From contig JAFWQU010000003.1 in the NCBI GenBank assembly GCA_017508975.1, positions 1-64,000 of the forward strand: a stretch of DNA of 64,000 bases. Direction: 5' to 3'. The notes beneath the pieces were generated by a model. That model worked only from the letters and a program-made list of their open reading frames with translations. It was not told where the DNA came from and searched no databases. Made by a program: the position numbers and the translations under genes. This document shows, in pieces, positions 39,830 through 49,012 of the stretch. Every line of letters starts with the position of its first letter. The stretch's first letter is position 1. Origin of the DNA: Clostridia bacterium (GTDB lineage: Bacteria > Bacillota > Clostridia > Christensenellales > Aristaeellaceae).

Positions 39830-40351
39830 TCATCTCCATCTGTCAAGCACTTGTGAAAATTTCGTAACAGACTTGTTTCTTTCCAGCCCGAGCAGCGCGG
39901 CCTTGCGCTCCAGACCGCCCGCGTAGCCGGTCAGGCGGCCGTCGGCACCCACAGCCCGGTGGCAGGGGATGATCAGCGAGACCGGGTTGCGGCCGACCGC
40001 GCTGCCCACCGCCCGCGCGGAGGCGCAGGGCACCGGCAGCCGGGCGCCGATCTCCCCGTAGCTCAGCGTACAGCCCCAGGGGATGGTCAGCAGGACCTCC
40101 CATACCGCCCGCTGGAAGGGGGTGCCGCGGGGGCGCAGGGGCGGGGTGAAGTCCGGCGCGCGGCCGCTGAAATAGGTCTCCAGCCAGCGTTCGGTCCTGT
40201 CAAAAACGGGCAGCGCCGCCTCCGCGCGGTCCGTATCCAGCGTCCGCGCGAAAAACCGCTGCCCGTCAAACCAGCATCCGATGAGCGCCTCCCCGTCGCT
40301 GGCCAGGGTAATCCCGCCCAGGGGGGAGTCCACATGGTGGAGAAAGTCCAT
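39830..40351 (-). CDS. ogt: Methylated-DNA-protein-cysteine methyltransferase
   Basis: 173 residues. The active-site motif IPCHRAVGADG carries the alkyl-accepting cysteine, preceded by the helix-turn-helix FQRAVWEVLLTIPWGCTLSYG and the SAVGRNP block. It repairs O6-alkylguanine in DNA by a single-use transfer. GGAGGA lies seven bases before the ATG. It is last in a same-strand cluster, 18 bases after the GH43-like gene. Confidence 0.94.
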   Translation of the reverse strand: MDFLHHVDSPLGGITLASDGEALIGCWFDGQRFFARTLDTDRAEAALPVFDRTERWLETYFSGRAPDFTPPLRPRGTPFQRAVWEVLLTIPWGCTLSYGEIGARLPVPCASARAVGSAVGRNPVSLIIPCHRAVGADGRLTGYAGGLERKAALLGLERNKSVTKFSQVLDRWR

Positions 40352-40369
40352 GCCCGGTCCTCCTCCGGA

Positions 40370-41308
40370 TCAGTCAAAGCGCCAGTCGTGATCCCGCACG
40401 CGCGCATACTCCTCCTCCGTGATCTCCAGCACGGTGCCGTGCTTGAAACGGTAGGGGAAGGTGAAATCGCCGTCTGCCCGGACGAAGCAGGGGTCCGCGA
40501 GGCGGTCGGCGAGGAAGGGCCGGTAGCCCTGCTCACGGCCTTTCGCGCCGAACCAGTCCAGGTACAGCACCCAGCGTCCGTCCGGCAGCCGCAGCGCCGT
40601 GGGCGCCTCATAGTGCCCGTCCGCGCCGGCGGCCACCATCGCCCGGTCGAAAACCTCCATGCGCTCCCAGGGGCCGGTTGGGCACGCGCTCCGGAAGAGC
40701 TGCACCCGGCTGGGATTCTTCGCGCTCTTGACAAAGAGATACCAGCGGTCCCCCTCGCGGTAGCAGGCGGAGTCGATCGTATCGCCCTCCTCCCTGCGGA
40801 AGAGGACGAAGGGTTCGCCCCAGGTCCGCAGGTCCCGGGAGCGGCTCGCGAAGATCACCTGGGGATGGCCGGGCCGGTCGGGGTCGGGGCTTGTCCAGTG
40901 CAGGAGATAGTCGTCCCCGTCCTTCAGGACGTCCGGCGCCCAGAGGCTGGTGAAGCGGCCGTCCCCCAGGGGCAGCAGCTCCTCGTCGCTCCAGTTCACC
41001 AGGTCCTCGCTGTGCCAGTGGGCCAGGCAGCGGCTGCCCTCGGTGCGGACCGCCTCCCAGGAGTTGTGGTACTTGCCCCGCATGCCATAGGCGAGGCTCA
41101 GGTCGGTGGCGAAGATGTCAAAGCCGCCCGCAGGACCGCGGGTGATGGTCATGTCCCGGACACCGTGATCCCCGCAGTACGCCCAGAGCACCGGCTGGCC
41201 GCCGTTCACGGCCTCCCAGCGGAAGCCGTCGCGGCTCAGCCCGAAATAGACCTGCTCCCCGTCGGGGGAGCGCTTCTCCCGGAAGTGGACGAACAGATAG
41301 CAGCTCAT
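40370..41308 (-). CDS. GH43-like five-bladed propeller protein
   Basis: 312 residues, no signal peptide. It has GH43-family features: VRDMTITRG, TSLWAPDVLKDGDDYLLHW, TIDSACYREGDRWYLF and YEAPTALRLPDGRWVLY. The Asp in WAPDV and the Glu in YEAPT fit two of the three expected acidic residues. It is probably an alpha-L-arabinofuranosidase or xylosidase-type enzyme, but a non-hydrolytic member cannot be excluded. GAGGAAAG precedes the ATG. Its start is only eight bases after the ATP-grasp stop. Confidence 0.75.
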   Translation of the reverse strand: MSCYLFVHFREKRSPDGEQVYFGLSRDGFRWEAVNGGQPVLWAYCGDHGVRDMTITRGPAGGFDIFATDLSLAYGMRGKYHNSWEAVRTEGSRCLAHWHSEDLVNWSDEELLPLGDGRFTSLWAPDVLKDGDDYLLHWTSPDPDRPGHPQVIFASRSRDLRTWGEPFVLFRREEGDTIDSACYREGDRWYLFVKSAKNPSRVQLFRSACPTGPWERMEVFDRAMVAAGADGHYEAPTALRLPDGRWVLYLDWFGAKGREQGYRPFLADRLADPCFVRADGDFTFPYRFKHGTVLEITEEEYARVRDHDWRFD

Positions 41309-41316
41309 GGCTTTCC

Positions 41317-42501
41317 TCAGCGCAGCGCGTCGGAGTAGAAGGCCCACATGGCCTCCTCGGTGGGGAAGACCGCCACGAACATCCGGTTGCCCATGGCACC
41401 GGAGAGGGCGTCGGGGATGCGCTCGAGCATCCGCATCTGGCCGGCGTAGCGCGAAGCGAGCTCGTCGTCGCTCAGTTCAAAGTCCTTGCCGTCGCGGCGG
41501 CCGACGAAGGCGCAGAACTGGTGGTCGCCCGTGGGCTTGGTGGAGCGGTTGAAGGCGATCATGTCCGCCCAGATCTTGTAGACGTCGGTGGCGTTGGCGA
41601 AGTTCATCATGTCCGGGGAGTAGCCGCCGCAGGGGCGCATGTTGACCTCCAGGGCCACGACGTCGCCCTTCTGTCCCATGGGCTGGTCGCAGGTCAGGCG
41701 GAAGAACTCGAAGTGCACAAAACGGCTGCGGACGCCGAAGGCCTTCACCGCGGCGCGGCCGGCCGCGCGCACGTCATCGGCCAGGTCCCGCACGATATAG
41801 TAGATGGAGTTGTCGTTGTTGTTGACGATGTCCATGATGGAGTCCGGGGTCACGTTGCCGGTCTCGAAGAGCGGGTTGCCCTGCGCGTCGATGATCGCGT
41901 CGTAGCTGTTGACCTCCGCGGTGACGAACTCCTCCATGATGTAGCGGATGTCCGGATCCCAGTCCCGCAGGAAGGCGTGCAGCTCCTCCTCGTCGTCCAG
42001 CTTGTAGGTGTGGGAGGCGCCCACGCCGTTGTCCGGCTTGACGATGACCGGGAAGCCGACCTCGCTGATGAACTCCATGCAGCGCTCGAAGTCATCGACG
42101 ATATGATAGCGCGCCGTGCGGATGCCCGCCTGCTGGTAGTAGGGCTTCATGCCGCTCTTGTACTTGATGCGCGCCATGTCCTCCGGCTGCCAGCCGCTGA
42201 GGATATGGAAGTCCTCGCGCAGCTGCGCGTCGCGCTCGAGCCAGTACTCGTTGTTGCTCTCCAGCCAGTCGATGCGCCCGTAGCGGCCGATGAAATAGCC
42301 CACCGCGCGGTAGACCTCGTCGTAGTTCTCCAGACTGTCCACCTTGTAATACTCGTCCAGGCTCTCGCGCAGCTCCTGCCGCAGCTGGTCATAGGGGCAG
42401 TCGCCGATGCCCAGCACCCGCAGCCCGTTGCGCTTCAGCTCCTGGCAGAACTGCCAGTAATTCTCCGGAAAGTTCGGAGAGAGAAAGATGAAATTCTGCA
42501 T
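41317..42501 (-). CDS. ATP-grasp carboxylate-amine ligase-like protein
   Basis: 394 residues, with GGAGGAAAAACT before the ATG. N-terminal block MQNFIFLSPNFPENYWQFC, then the ATP-grasp core: FPVIVKPDNGVGASHTYKL (nucleotide-binding loop), YIMEEFVTAEVNSYDAI, and the metal site GDVVALEVNMRPCGGYSPD. ATP-grasp enzymes activate a carboxylate as acyl-phosphate and join it to an amine or thiol. The product is unknown. It sits between an esterase and the GH43-like gene, and I recall this ligase-esterase neighbourhood in other Clostridia; a small amide or peptide-like product is possible (inference). Confidence 0.85.
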   Translation of the reverse strand: MQNFIFLSPNFPENYWQFCQELKRNGLRVLGIGDCPYDQLRQELRESLDEYYKVDSLENYDEVYRAVGYFIGRYGRIDWLESNNEYWLERDAQLREDFHILSGWQPEDMARIKYKSGMKPYYQQAGIRTARYHIVDDFERCMEFISEVGFPVIVKPDNGVGASHTYKLDDEEELHAFLRDWDPDIRYIMEEFVTAEVNSYDAIIDAQGNPLFETGNVTPDSIMDIVNNNDNSIYYIVRDLADDVRAAGRAAVKAFGVRSRFVHFEFFRLTCDQPMGQKGDVVALEVNMRPCGGYSPDMMNFANATDVYKIWADMIAFNRSTKPTGDHQFCAFVGRRDGKDFELSDDELASRYAGQMRMLERIPDALSGAMGNRMFVAVFPTEEAMWAFYSDALR

Positions 42502-42528
42502 AGTTTTTCCTCCAAGCCCTATCAGTTT

Positions 42529-42706
42529 AATTCGGAATGCGGAATTGAGAGTGTGGGGGAACCCTCCTCCGGCCCCTCCCTGTCGAGGGAGGGGAGAAGG
42601 CACGCGGCCTTTCTGCTGCTGCCCCCATGCCTCCAAAAGAGGATTCTGCCGAAGGTCCAGGGCGATCGGAAAGCTGCCAGTCCGGCCGCGCCCGCAGGTG
42701 CGAAAC
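42529..42706 (+). repeat. Composite repeat unit, copy 11a
   Basis: ATTCGGAATGCGGAATTG tract, CCCTCCTCCGGCCCCTCCCT with CCTCCCTGTCGAGGGAGG hairpin, GCACGCGGCCTTTCTGCTGC, CTCCAAAAGAGGATTCTG, then the core and CGCCCGCAGGTGCG. It is the inverted counterpart of the unit at 57929-58138. Confidence 0.88.
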
Positions 42707-42712
42707 TCTCTT

Positions 42713-42811
42713 ATACCAATCTCAAGTAAGAATTGCAAATCCAGCAACAGCATGTGGCCGAAGGTCCAGGGCGATCGGAAAGCCCTGGTCGCGCCCGCAG
42801 GCGCGAAACCC
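42713..42811 (+). repeat. TIR repeat, copy 11b (right end lost)
   Basis: Left end ATACCAATCTCA and arm AGTAAGAATTGCAAATCC, both core hairpins, then truncation at GCGAAACCC. No TGAGATTAGTAT right end follows; an AATTCCGAATTC tract does. With copy 11a this fills the 42502-42839 gap. Confidence 0.9.
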
Positions 42812-42839
42812 TTTCACGTTATCAATTCCGAATTCGTTT

Positions 42840-43592
42840 TCAGTCCAGCAGGTGCGGAATATGGTATGCCGTCTGCTTGTACCACCAGTCCCAGTCGTGC
42901 TTGCAGTCCCAGCCCCAGACATCCACCCAGACGTGGATCCCCTTCTCGGCGAAGATGTCCCGCAGACGGAAGGTCGTGTCCGGGATCTCCCAGGGCCCCT
43001 GACCCACCACGATGATCCCGCGGTGGCGGTTGTACTCGGCGATGTACGGGTGGTCCGCCGGCATGTTCGCCAGGCAGTCCACGAGGCTGTTGCGGTACAC
43101 GTCCTCGTTCATGAAGCCGCCGAAGCCGTAGGAAGCGGTGTAGATGCCGCTCAGGGCCAGCAGTCCGTCGAAGAGGTCCGGCCGGCGGAAGAACAGGTTC
43201 GCCGCGTGGGTCGCGCCCAGGGAGGCGCCCACCGCGATCACGCCCGGATAGCCGGTCCAGCCGTTGCGCGCGTTCACCATATCCCGCATGAAGGGCACCA
43301 GCTCGTCGGTGATGAAGCGGATCCACTGCTCATAGCGCCCGATGCGCCACACCGGATCGCCGTCGGGGTTGCTCCAGGTCTCCGGGTCGATGGTGTCGAT
43401 GGAGAAGACCATCGCGCGCCCGTCCTCGATCCAGGGCGCCCACACATCCACCATTTTGAAATCCTCAAAGTCAAAAAAACGCCCGTTCTGGCAGGGGATG
43501 TACAGCACGGGTCTGCCGGCGTGTCCCCAGACCTTGACCTCCATGTCCTTCCCCAGCGCGGGACTGTACTGCTTGAAATACTGGACCTCCAT
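42840..43592 (-). CDS. Alpha/beta-hydrolase esterase
   Basis: 250 residues from the ATG at 43592, preceded by GGGGGAGGG; an ATG at 43613 lacks a site. It matches the esterase-D/PHB-depolymerase-like family: RPVLYIPCQNGRFFDFEDF, nucleophile elbow VGASLGATHA (Ser in G-A-S-L-G), the Asp in DCLANMPADHPYI or WGWDCKHDWDWWYKQ (catalytic Asp/His end region). No signal peptide, so cytoplasmic. Upstream of the ATP-grasp gene on the same strand, with two repeats between. Confidence 0.82.
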   Translation of the reverse strand: MEVQYFKQYSPALGKDMEVKVWGHAGRPVLYIPCQNGRFFDFEDFKMVDVWAPWIEDGRAMVFSIDTIDPETWSNPDGDPVWRIGRYEQWIRFITDELVPFMRDMVNARNGWTGYPGVIAVGASLGATHAANLFFRRPDLFDGLLALSGIYTASYGFGGFMNEDVYRNSLVDCLANMPADHPYIAEYNRHRGIIVVGQGPWEIPDTTFRLRDIFAEKGIHVWVDVWGWDCKHDWDWWYKQTAYHIPHLLD

Positions 43593-43711
43593 CCGGTCCC
43601 TCCCCCTTTGCATAAGAGTTCAAAGCTTATGATACCATCCGCGCGCCTTGCCTGCTGTACTTTTTTTGTACTCGTGCCGGTTCTATGCAGGAATATGGGC
43701 ATTTATACGGG

Positions 43712-43815
43712 GGATTTCGCGGCCTGCGGGCCTCTGGCCGCGCCCACAGGCGCGGAACCTCTCTTCAGTCGCCCCAGCTTGCTGGGGAGATGCCGCGCAG
43801 CGGCAGAGGGGCCGC
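43712..43815 (-). repeat. Mosaic core repeat, copy 12
   Basis: GGATTTCGCGGCCTGCGGGC, truncated first hairpin region, CGCGCC-CACA-GGCGCGGAACC, then CCCCAGCTTGCTGGGG and GCCGCGCAGCGGC hairpins: TIR-type right arm joined to the linked hairpin unit. Confidence 0.75.
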
Positions 43816-43823
43816 CTCTTGGG

Positions 43824-43856
43824 AAAAGGGCTTTCCCCTCTCGGAGAAAGCCCCTT
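43824..43856 (-). terminator. Terminator of the giant surface-protein gene
   Basis: GGGCTTTC/GAAAGCCC stem followed on the minus strand by a short T-run, about 14 bases after the stop. Confidence 0.7.
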
Positions 43857-43869
43857 CCCGTTAGATTCT

Positions 43870-46800
43870 TTACTTCTTGCCGCCATCCTTGCCGCTGCCG
43901 TCCTCGGGAGCGGAGGCAGGCGCGGCCGGTTCCTCACCCAGCCGGAGCAGCTCGTTCCGCCAGATCATAGCCATCTGCTCGGCGACCGTCTCCGGGGCGT
44001 CGGGATACAGGGCGCCCAGCAGCGCCTCGTGCTCGGCGGCCACGGCATTGAAGGACTGCCGGTACGCGCTCAGCGCGCCGCGCAGGTCATCGCCGCCGGC
44101 GGTATAGATTCCGCTGAGGCGCTGGTTCATCGCGGTGACCCACAGCCGCTGGCTCTTGCGGAAGGCTTCCGCGTAGTCGTCCCGGGTCAGCGCGGTCTCC
44201 AGCATCGTCATCCCGGTCACGTGCAGATTGCCGTTCACGGGATCCAGACCGACCCGGATCAGGACTGTGCCGTCCTCGCCGTCTGTGAACTCCAGCCGGT
44301 TCGACAGGCCCTCGGGCATCAGTCCGCCGTAGACGCTGCCGACCACGCTGTCCGGACGCGCCGCCGGCGCGTTGCCGTACAGATAGCACAGCTCCGTGCA
44401 CTGCCGCATCCACAGCTGCGCCATGGTCCTGCTCACCCGGGCCGTGTCCTCCGGCCACAGCAGGCTCAGCACCTGCTTCAGATTCTGGGCATAATTCTCA
44501 AACAGTGCCTGCTCCGCCGTGAGGTGGATCCGCGCTTGCGGGCCGCAGGTGCCCAGCATCTCCCCGTATTCCTCGGAGACCGCCTCGTGCCACAGGCTCT
44601 CCGCCTGCGCCCAGGCCGCGGCCGTGTCGGCCTCCGTCGCCGCCTCCGCGGTCAGCCGCCGCACCTCCGCCAGGACTGCCCCGTGCGTCGGGCAGGGGGT
44701 CAGCGTGTAGAGCGCGCCGTCCAGGCCCAGCGCAGTCAGCTCCGTGACGCAGCTGGTATTCGGGCCCGCGCCCTCCACGGGCGGGAAACCCGGCTTCAGC
44801 GGGCTGCGGACCTCGTTGGAGATCACCGGCACATGGGTGTGCCGGCCTCCGTCATAGTAGCCGGTCGCGCTGTTGTAGATCCAGTCAAATCCCATGTCGG
44901 ATTCCTTCACGGTGTAGCTGAAGGTGAAGGAGTGGCTCTGGTTGACCTTGAGGACGGACAGGGTGCCCAGATAGACCCAGCCCAGATTGTCGTAGACCTC
45001 GACGTTCTCGAGGTCACACTCGCCGGTGTTGGTGACCGTGATCACATAGAGAATGATATCGTTCGGCTCATAGTAGCCCTTGGCCGGCCGGTTGATCTCC
45101 TCCTTCTGGAGACTCATGCCGGCGGGGATCTCGCCCCTGTGGCCGGTGGTCGCGCTGGCGTCGCCGGAGTCGGTGCGCGGGGCGCCGCTCTCGTCGATGC
45201 CGGAGGCCGTCGCGGTGTTGAAGACCGATCCGGTGCCCGCGTCGCCGATCGTCACGGTGTAATAGACGTCCTCGCTCTTCTTCTCATGCGGCGCCAGGGT
45301 CGGGTACAGCGCAAGGGTGCCGCCGGGGTTCGGGGACAGGGGGTCTGTCACGAGGACGTCGGTCATGACACTGTCGGAGTCGTTCTCGACGGTGACCACA
45401 AAGTGAATGACCTCGTCCTGCACATAGTAGGAACCATTGTTCGGCTCGCCGACGCGCGTCTTGGTCACATGCAGGCTGCCGGGCCGCTCCGGCTCCTCCC
45501 AGGTCTGGATGGTCACGGCGTTGGACTTCTGCGTGCAGACCTCCCCGGAGGCCGGGTCGGTCCATCTGGCCAGGGCGGTGTTGATCACGGGGCCGCCGAT
45601 ATCCTCCGGCTGGATCGTGTAGGTGAAGGTCACGTCGCGGTTCTCATGCGGCTGGAGCAGGTGCAGGGTCTGATCCTCGCTGCTGCCCGGCAGCTCGTCG
45701 TGGATCTTCACGGAGTCGATCGCGACGTCGCTGTCGTTGGTGACTTTGACGTTGAAGGTTACCTTCTCGCCCACCACGTAGCCATGGGGGTCGTTTTTGG
45801 CGGTGCTGGTCTCCGTCTTGACCAGGGTGACGCTGGTCACGGTCCAGGGCTCGGTGTCCTGCACCGCGTGGGAGAGCTCATGGGGATTCGTGTAATACTC
45901 CAGGTCCTCATAGGAGCAGACACCCTTGAACGTGGCGTGCATTCTGCCGTCCGCGTGCTTCGCCTCCCCGTCGAAGACGAAGGTGACCGGCTGGGTCCAG
46001 CTCTCGCCCGGGTAGAGGAGCTTGGGGGGCGCCGCATGGGTGGGAACGGTGGCGTACCCGTCGTCGAGCTCGATCCGGACGGTCTTCACCGGGAACTTGC
46101 TGTTATTGGTCACCACCGCCGTGTAGTGCACCGGCTGGGTCTGGTTCGCGGCGTTCAGGGTCAGGGGCTCCGCCGTGGAGGTGGTCACCTTCAGCGAGAG
46201 AGACGGAACCTTGGGCCCGCTGGGCGTGCCGTCCAGCTCGATGTTCACGTCCTTTTTGTTCGAATTGATGAAACCGTAAGGGTTGAAATCGTGACTGTCG
46301 TTATGGGCGACGCCGTAGATCTGTCCGACAAGCGCGCCTGCCTCCAGATCGGGGTCCTCAACCCAGAGACTCCCGGTCTCGGTAAAAGTAGCGCCGGGTT
46401 CGATGTCTGAGAATGTGTTGCTGCTGCAGCCGCTGAGCTTCCAAATGTTGGAGCCGTTTGCCCAGCTGAAATTGACCCCGAAGAATTCAAGCGGAGCGTC
46501 GCCGGTATTCTGGAACTCTAGGGTGACCGGAATGGTATCGCCCTTCTTTTTGCCCAGGCCCGAACCGGTTGTGACGCTGACCAGGGTGAGCTCCGCCCTG
46601 GGCTCGGCGTCCAGGGGGATGTTCAGCACTTTGGCCTGGGACCGGATGGGAAGAGCGTCCTCCACGTCGGCTTTGACGGTGAGGGTTCCGTGCAGCGCCT
46701 TGTCATCCAGATTCTCCGGGATGAGCTGGATCTGCAGGGTGAAAGAGCGCTCCTCGCCGGGCGCGAACAGGACGCCCGCCGGCTCGTCCGAGCTCTGCTG

Positions 46801-48186
46801 CCGGGTGGGGTTGTAGCTGCCGACGCTCGCGTCGGCGAATGTGATGCCGGAGTAGGTCCAGGGCACCCCGCCGGTGTTCTTCACACCGATGCCGACGCTG
46901 ACCCAGTCGCCGGCCTTCTTGCCCGCGCCGGAACCGGGGGTCACCTTGGTGATCGTCACCTCCGGCTCCTCCTTGAGGGTCAGGGTGATGTGTACGGGCA
47001 CCCTCGGGGAATTGATCCTGCCCTCGGGCGTGTCCGCAACCGCTTCCACGGAGCCGCTGATCTGCAGCGGATCGATGTCCTCCGCCCCGACAGACAGATA
47101 GATGGGAATGGAATAGGTTTCTTCGGGCTTGACCTTGGTCCCGGTTCCGGTGGTCAGGCCTGTCGCTTTGCTGACGGCCAGGTCGCCGCTCGCGCTGTAG
47201 AATCTCAGTCCCTGGTAGGTCCACTCCTCCTTGCCGGTATTTTTCACCATGATATTGACGCGGGCTTTCTCACCCACCACCGCCTTTGCGGTGCTGGGTT
47301 CCACCGACACAATGGTGATATTCCCCGGGTCTGACTCGTCCGTTTTCGGGATCAGCTGGACTTGGTAGGGGACATAGTACGAGCTGACCGAGCCGTCGTG
47401 ATGCTTGCCATACGCGCTGGCAGTTCCGATCACTTTGCAGGACTCCGCCTCCTTGGACACGATCCTGAATTTAAAGGGGACAGTCAGCGTCTCCCCCGGT
47501 GCGAGATAGGTTCCGCCGCCGGATACAAGATTAAAATCGCCGCCAAAAACGGTTTCGCCGTTCTCGCGGCGGGCGTTAATGCCCTGGAATTGGATGGTCA
47601 CCTGGCTGGTGTTCTTCACCACGGCCGAGAAACTCACCCATGCGCCGACCCTCGCCACGGTCGGGACTCCGGAGATAGAGACGATGGTGAGGCGGGCCTC
47701 CTTCGACAGCTCCTCCGGGACCAGCTGCGGGATCTCCCTTGTCTCCACATGGGAGGAATCCCGCTTGCAGACCCGCGCCTGGAGACCGGGCATTTCCACA
47801 GTGGCCGGTTTCGTAGTGACCCACTCGCCCCAATCGTGGCCCAGGGCCGGGACCGTGCTGTACTGTTTATGCAGACTGATTCGCTTGCAGATACGCACTT
47901 CCTTGCCGTCCTCGGTGCAGGTCGCCTCGGTGACGGTCTGCGCGGGACCCCAGTCGTGGCCCAGCGCGTGGATGGTTTTTTTCTCACCGTACGCGCCGCA
48001 TTTCCGACAGCGATAATGGATAAAGCCGTTCTCCGTACAGGTGGGGTCCAGCCAGTCCCCCTTCACCCAGACGTGCTCTCCATCCTTGCAGGGTACGGGG
48101 CCGGCCGCCAGCGCGGACAGCTCGGGGGCCGTCCCGAGCACCAGCAGCGCGGTCAGCAGCAAACACACGATTCGTTTCATCCGCAT
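43870..48186 (-). CDS. Giant secreted protein with Ig-like repeats
   Basis: 1,438 residues, signal peptide ending LSALAAGP. Residues ~33-150 hold two Cys-rich modules ending ALGHDWG, a module common in Clostridial surface proteins. Eight or so Ig-like domains follow (~160-1125) of the CARDB/DUF11 type, marked by blocks such as VSFSAVVKNTS, VTLEFQNTGDAPL, TFNVKVTNDSDV and LYVITVTNTG. Residues ~1170-1420 are helical and contain two diverged copies of a ~90-residue unit (LLWPEDTARVSRTMAQLWM and LLGALYPDAPETVAEQMAM). The tail ends GSGKDGGKK, with no LPXTG sorting motif. Likely secreted or surface-associated; role unknown. Confidence 0.85.
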   Translation of the reverse strand: MRMKRIVCLLLTALLVLGTAPELSALAAGPVPCKDGEHVWVKGDWLDPTCTENGFIHYRCRKCGAYGEKKTIHALGHDWGPAQTVTEATCTEDGKEVRICKRISLHKQYSTVPALGHDWGEWVTTKPATVEMPGLQARVCKRDSSHVETREIPQLVPEELSKEARLTIVSISGVPTVARVGAWVSFSAVVKNTSQVTIQFQGINARRENGETVFGGDFNLVSGGGTYLAPGETLTVPFKFRIVSKEAESCKVIGTASAYGKHHDGSVSSYYVPYQVQLIPKTDESDPGNITIVSVEPSTAKAVVGEKARVNIMVKNTGKEEWTYQGLRFYSASGDLAVSKATGLTTGTGTKVKPEETYSIPIYLSVGAEDIDPLQISGSVEAVADTPEGRINSPRVPVHITLTLKEEPEVTITKVTPGSGAGKKAGDWVSVGIGVKNTGGVPWTYSGITFADASVGSYNPTRQQSSDEPAGVLFAPGEERSFTLQIQLIPENLDDKALHGTLTVKADVEDALPIRSQAKVLNIPLDAEPRAELTLVSVTTGSGLGKKKGDTIPVTLEFQNTGDAPLEFFGVNFSWANGSNIWKLSGCSSNTFSDIEPGATFTETGSLWVEDPDLEAGALVGQIYGVAHNDSHDFNPYGFINSNKKDVNIELDGTPSGPKVPSLSLKVTTSTAEPLTLNAANQTQPVHYTAVVTNNSKFPVKTVRIELDDGYATVPTHAAPPKLLYPGESWTQPVTFVFDGEAKHADGRMHATFKGVCSYEDLEYYTNPHELSHAVQDTEPWTVTSVTLVKTETSTAKNDPHGYVVGEKVTFNVKVTNDSDVAIDSVKIHDELPGSSEDQTLHLLQPHENRDVTFTYTIQPEDIGGPVINTALARWTDPASGEVCTQKSNAVTIQTWEEPERPGSLHVTKTRVGEPNNGSYYVQDEVIHFVVTVENDSDSVMTDVLVTDPLSPNPGGTLALYPTLAPHEKKSEDVYYTVTIGDAGTGSVFNTATASGIDESGAPRTDSGDASATTGHRGEIPAGMSLQKEEINRPAKGYYEPNDIILYVITVTNTGECDLENVEVYDNLGWVYLGTLSVLKVNQSHSFTFSYTVKESDMGFDWIYNSATGYYDGGRHTHVPVISNEVRSPLKPGFPPVEGAGPNTSCVTELTALGLDGALYTLTPCPTHGAVLAEVRRLTAEAATEADTAAAWAQAESLWHEAVSEEYGEMLGTCGPQARIHLTAEQALFENYAQNLKQVLSLLWPEDTARVSRTMAQLWMRQCTELCYLYGNAPAARPDSVVGSVYGGLMPEGLSNRLEFTDGEDGTVLIRVGLDPVNGNLHVTGMTMLETALTRDDYAEAFRKSQRLWVTAMNQRLSGIYTAGGDDLRGALSAYRQSFNAVAAEHEALLGALYPDAPETVAEQMAMIWRNELLRLGEEPAAPASAPEDGSGKDGGKK

Positions 48187-48270
48187 GAGATCGCATCCTT
48201 TCTTCCGGTCCCGGATCCATCAAAAGAAGTATATCTGTTCATCACTATCGGGAGAAGATTTTCTGCTGCT

Positions 48271-48299
48271 ATTATACACAAGCGCGGCGGGTTTGTAAA
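48271..48299 (-). promoter_or_regulatory. Promoter of the giant surface-protein gene
   Basis: Minus-strand TTTACA, 17-base spacer, TATAAT, about 85 bases before the ATG. Confidence 0.6.
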
Positions 48300-48301
48300 T
48301 G

Positions 48302-48326
48302 AAAAATCCCCCGGCTTGCGGGGGAT
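48302..48326 (-). terminator. Terminator of the zinc-ribbon gene
   Basis: Stem ATCCCCCG/CGGGGGAT and a T5 tail on the minus strand. Confidence 0.8.
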
Positions 48327-48351
48327 CGGGAAAGAAAAGCCCGTATCTGGT

Positions 48352-48990
48352 TTACTTTTTCGTGAACGCCGGGTTCTGAGCCATCTCGCCGTAGAGGGGC
48401 TCGTCCGGTTTCCGCTCCTTCTGCAGGGCCTCGACGAAAGTCTCCGGCGTGGCGAAGACATGCGGGCGGTTCTGCTCGGGCACCGCGTCGATCTTGCTCA
48501 CATGCGCCCGGTTGGCCAGCTTCATGACCACAAAGCCGAGCACGGCCGCAGCGATCGCGATGATAGAAGGCAGATAGCTTCCGCCGGTCTTGCGCGTGCC
48601 GAAGAGGATCACGGCACCGATCGCGCCGACGATGCACAGGAGCATGCCGGGTGTCCACCAGGCGATGGGCAGGTTCCAGGCCTGCCGGGTGCCGCACTTG
48701 CCGCAGACGCCCGGCGCCTGCACACAGCCCATCCAGCCCTTGTGCAGCGTCTCGTGGGTCACGGTATAGAGCTTGCCGCTCATGGCCTGATCCAGGCGAT
48801 TGCGGGCGTCGTCATCCCGCTGCTTCATGTTCTGATTGATGGTCGAGCGGCGGATGCCGGCGTTCCGGTTGTCATAGCTGGTGGAGACCTCGATCGGGTA
48901 CATCGCGACGTTCAGCGCGCCGCACTCGGTGCAGCGGAAGTAGAAGGGCCGCTTGGTCTTCTTGGTCAGGGTGGTCGTGGTGGTGCTCAC
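48352..48990 (-). CDS. Zinc-ribbon membrane protein
   Basis: 212 residues. Two cysteine pairs, CTECG (~20-24) and CGKCG (~96-100), form a split zinc ribbon around a basic segment, followed by two hydrophobic helices (~108-126 and ~135-157) and a soluble tail with VPEQNRPHVFATPETF. AAAGGAAGCG lies before the ATG. It is probably an inner-membrane protein with both ends inside. No function is recognised. Confidence 0.7.
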   Translation of the reverse strand: MSTTTTTLTKKTKRPFYFRCTECGALNVAMYPIEVSTSYDNRNAGIRRSTINQNMKQRDDDARNRLDQAMSGKLYTVTHETLHKGWMGCVQAPGVCGKCGTRQAWNLPIAWWTPGMLLCIVGAIGAVILFGTRKTGGSYLPSIIAIAAAVLGFVVMKLANRAHVSKIDAVPEQNRPHVFATPETFVEALQKERKPDEPLYGEMAQNPAFTKK

Positions 48991-49012
48991 GGGAAGCGCT
49001 TCCTTTCTCAGA

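Noticed and set aside
43870-48186. Cell-wall sorting signal on the giant protein
   Set aside because: No LPXTG-hydrophobic-basic tail; the C-terminus is hydrophilic.
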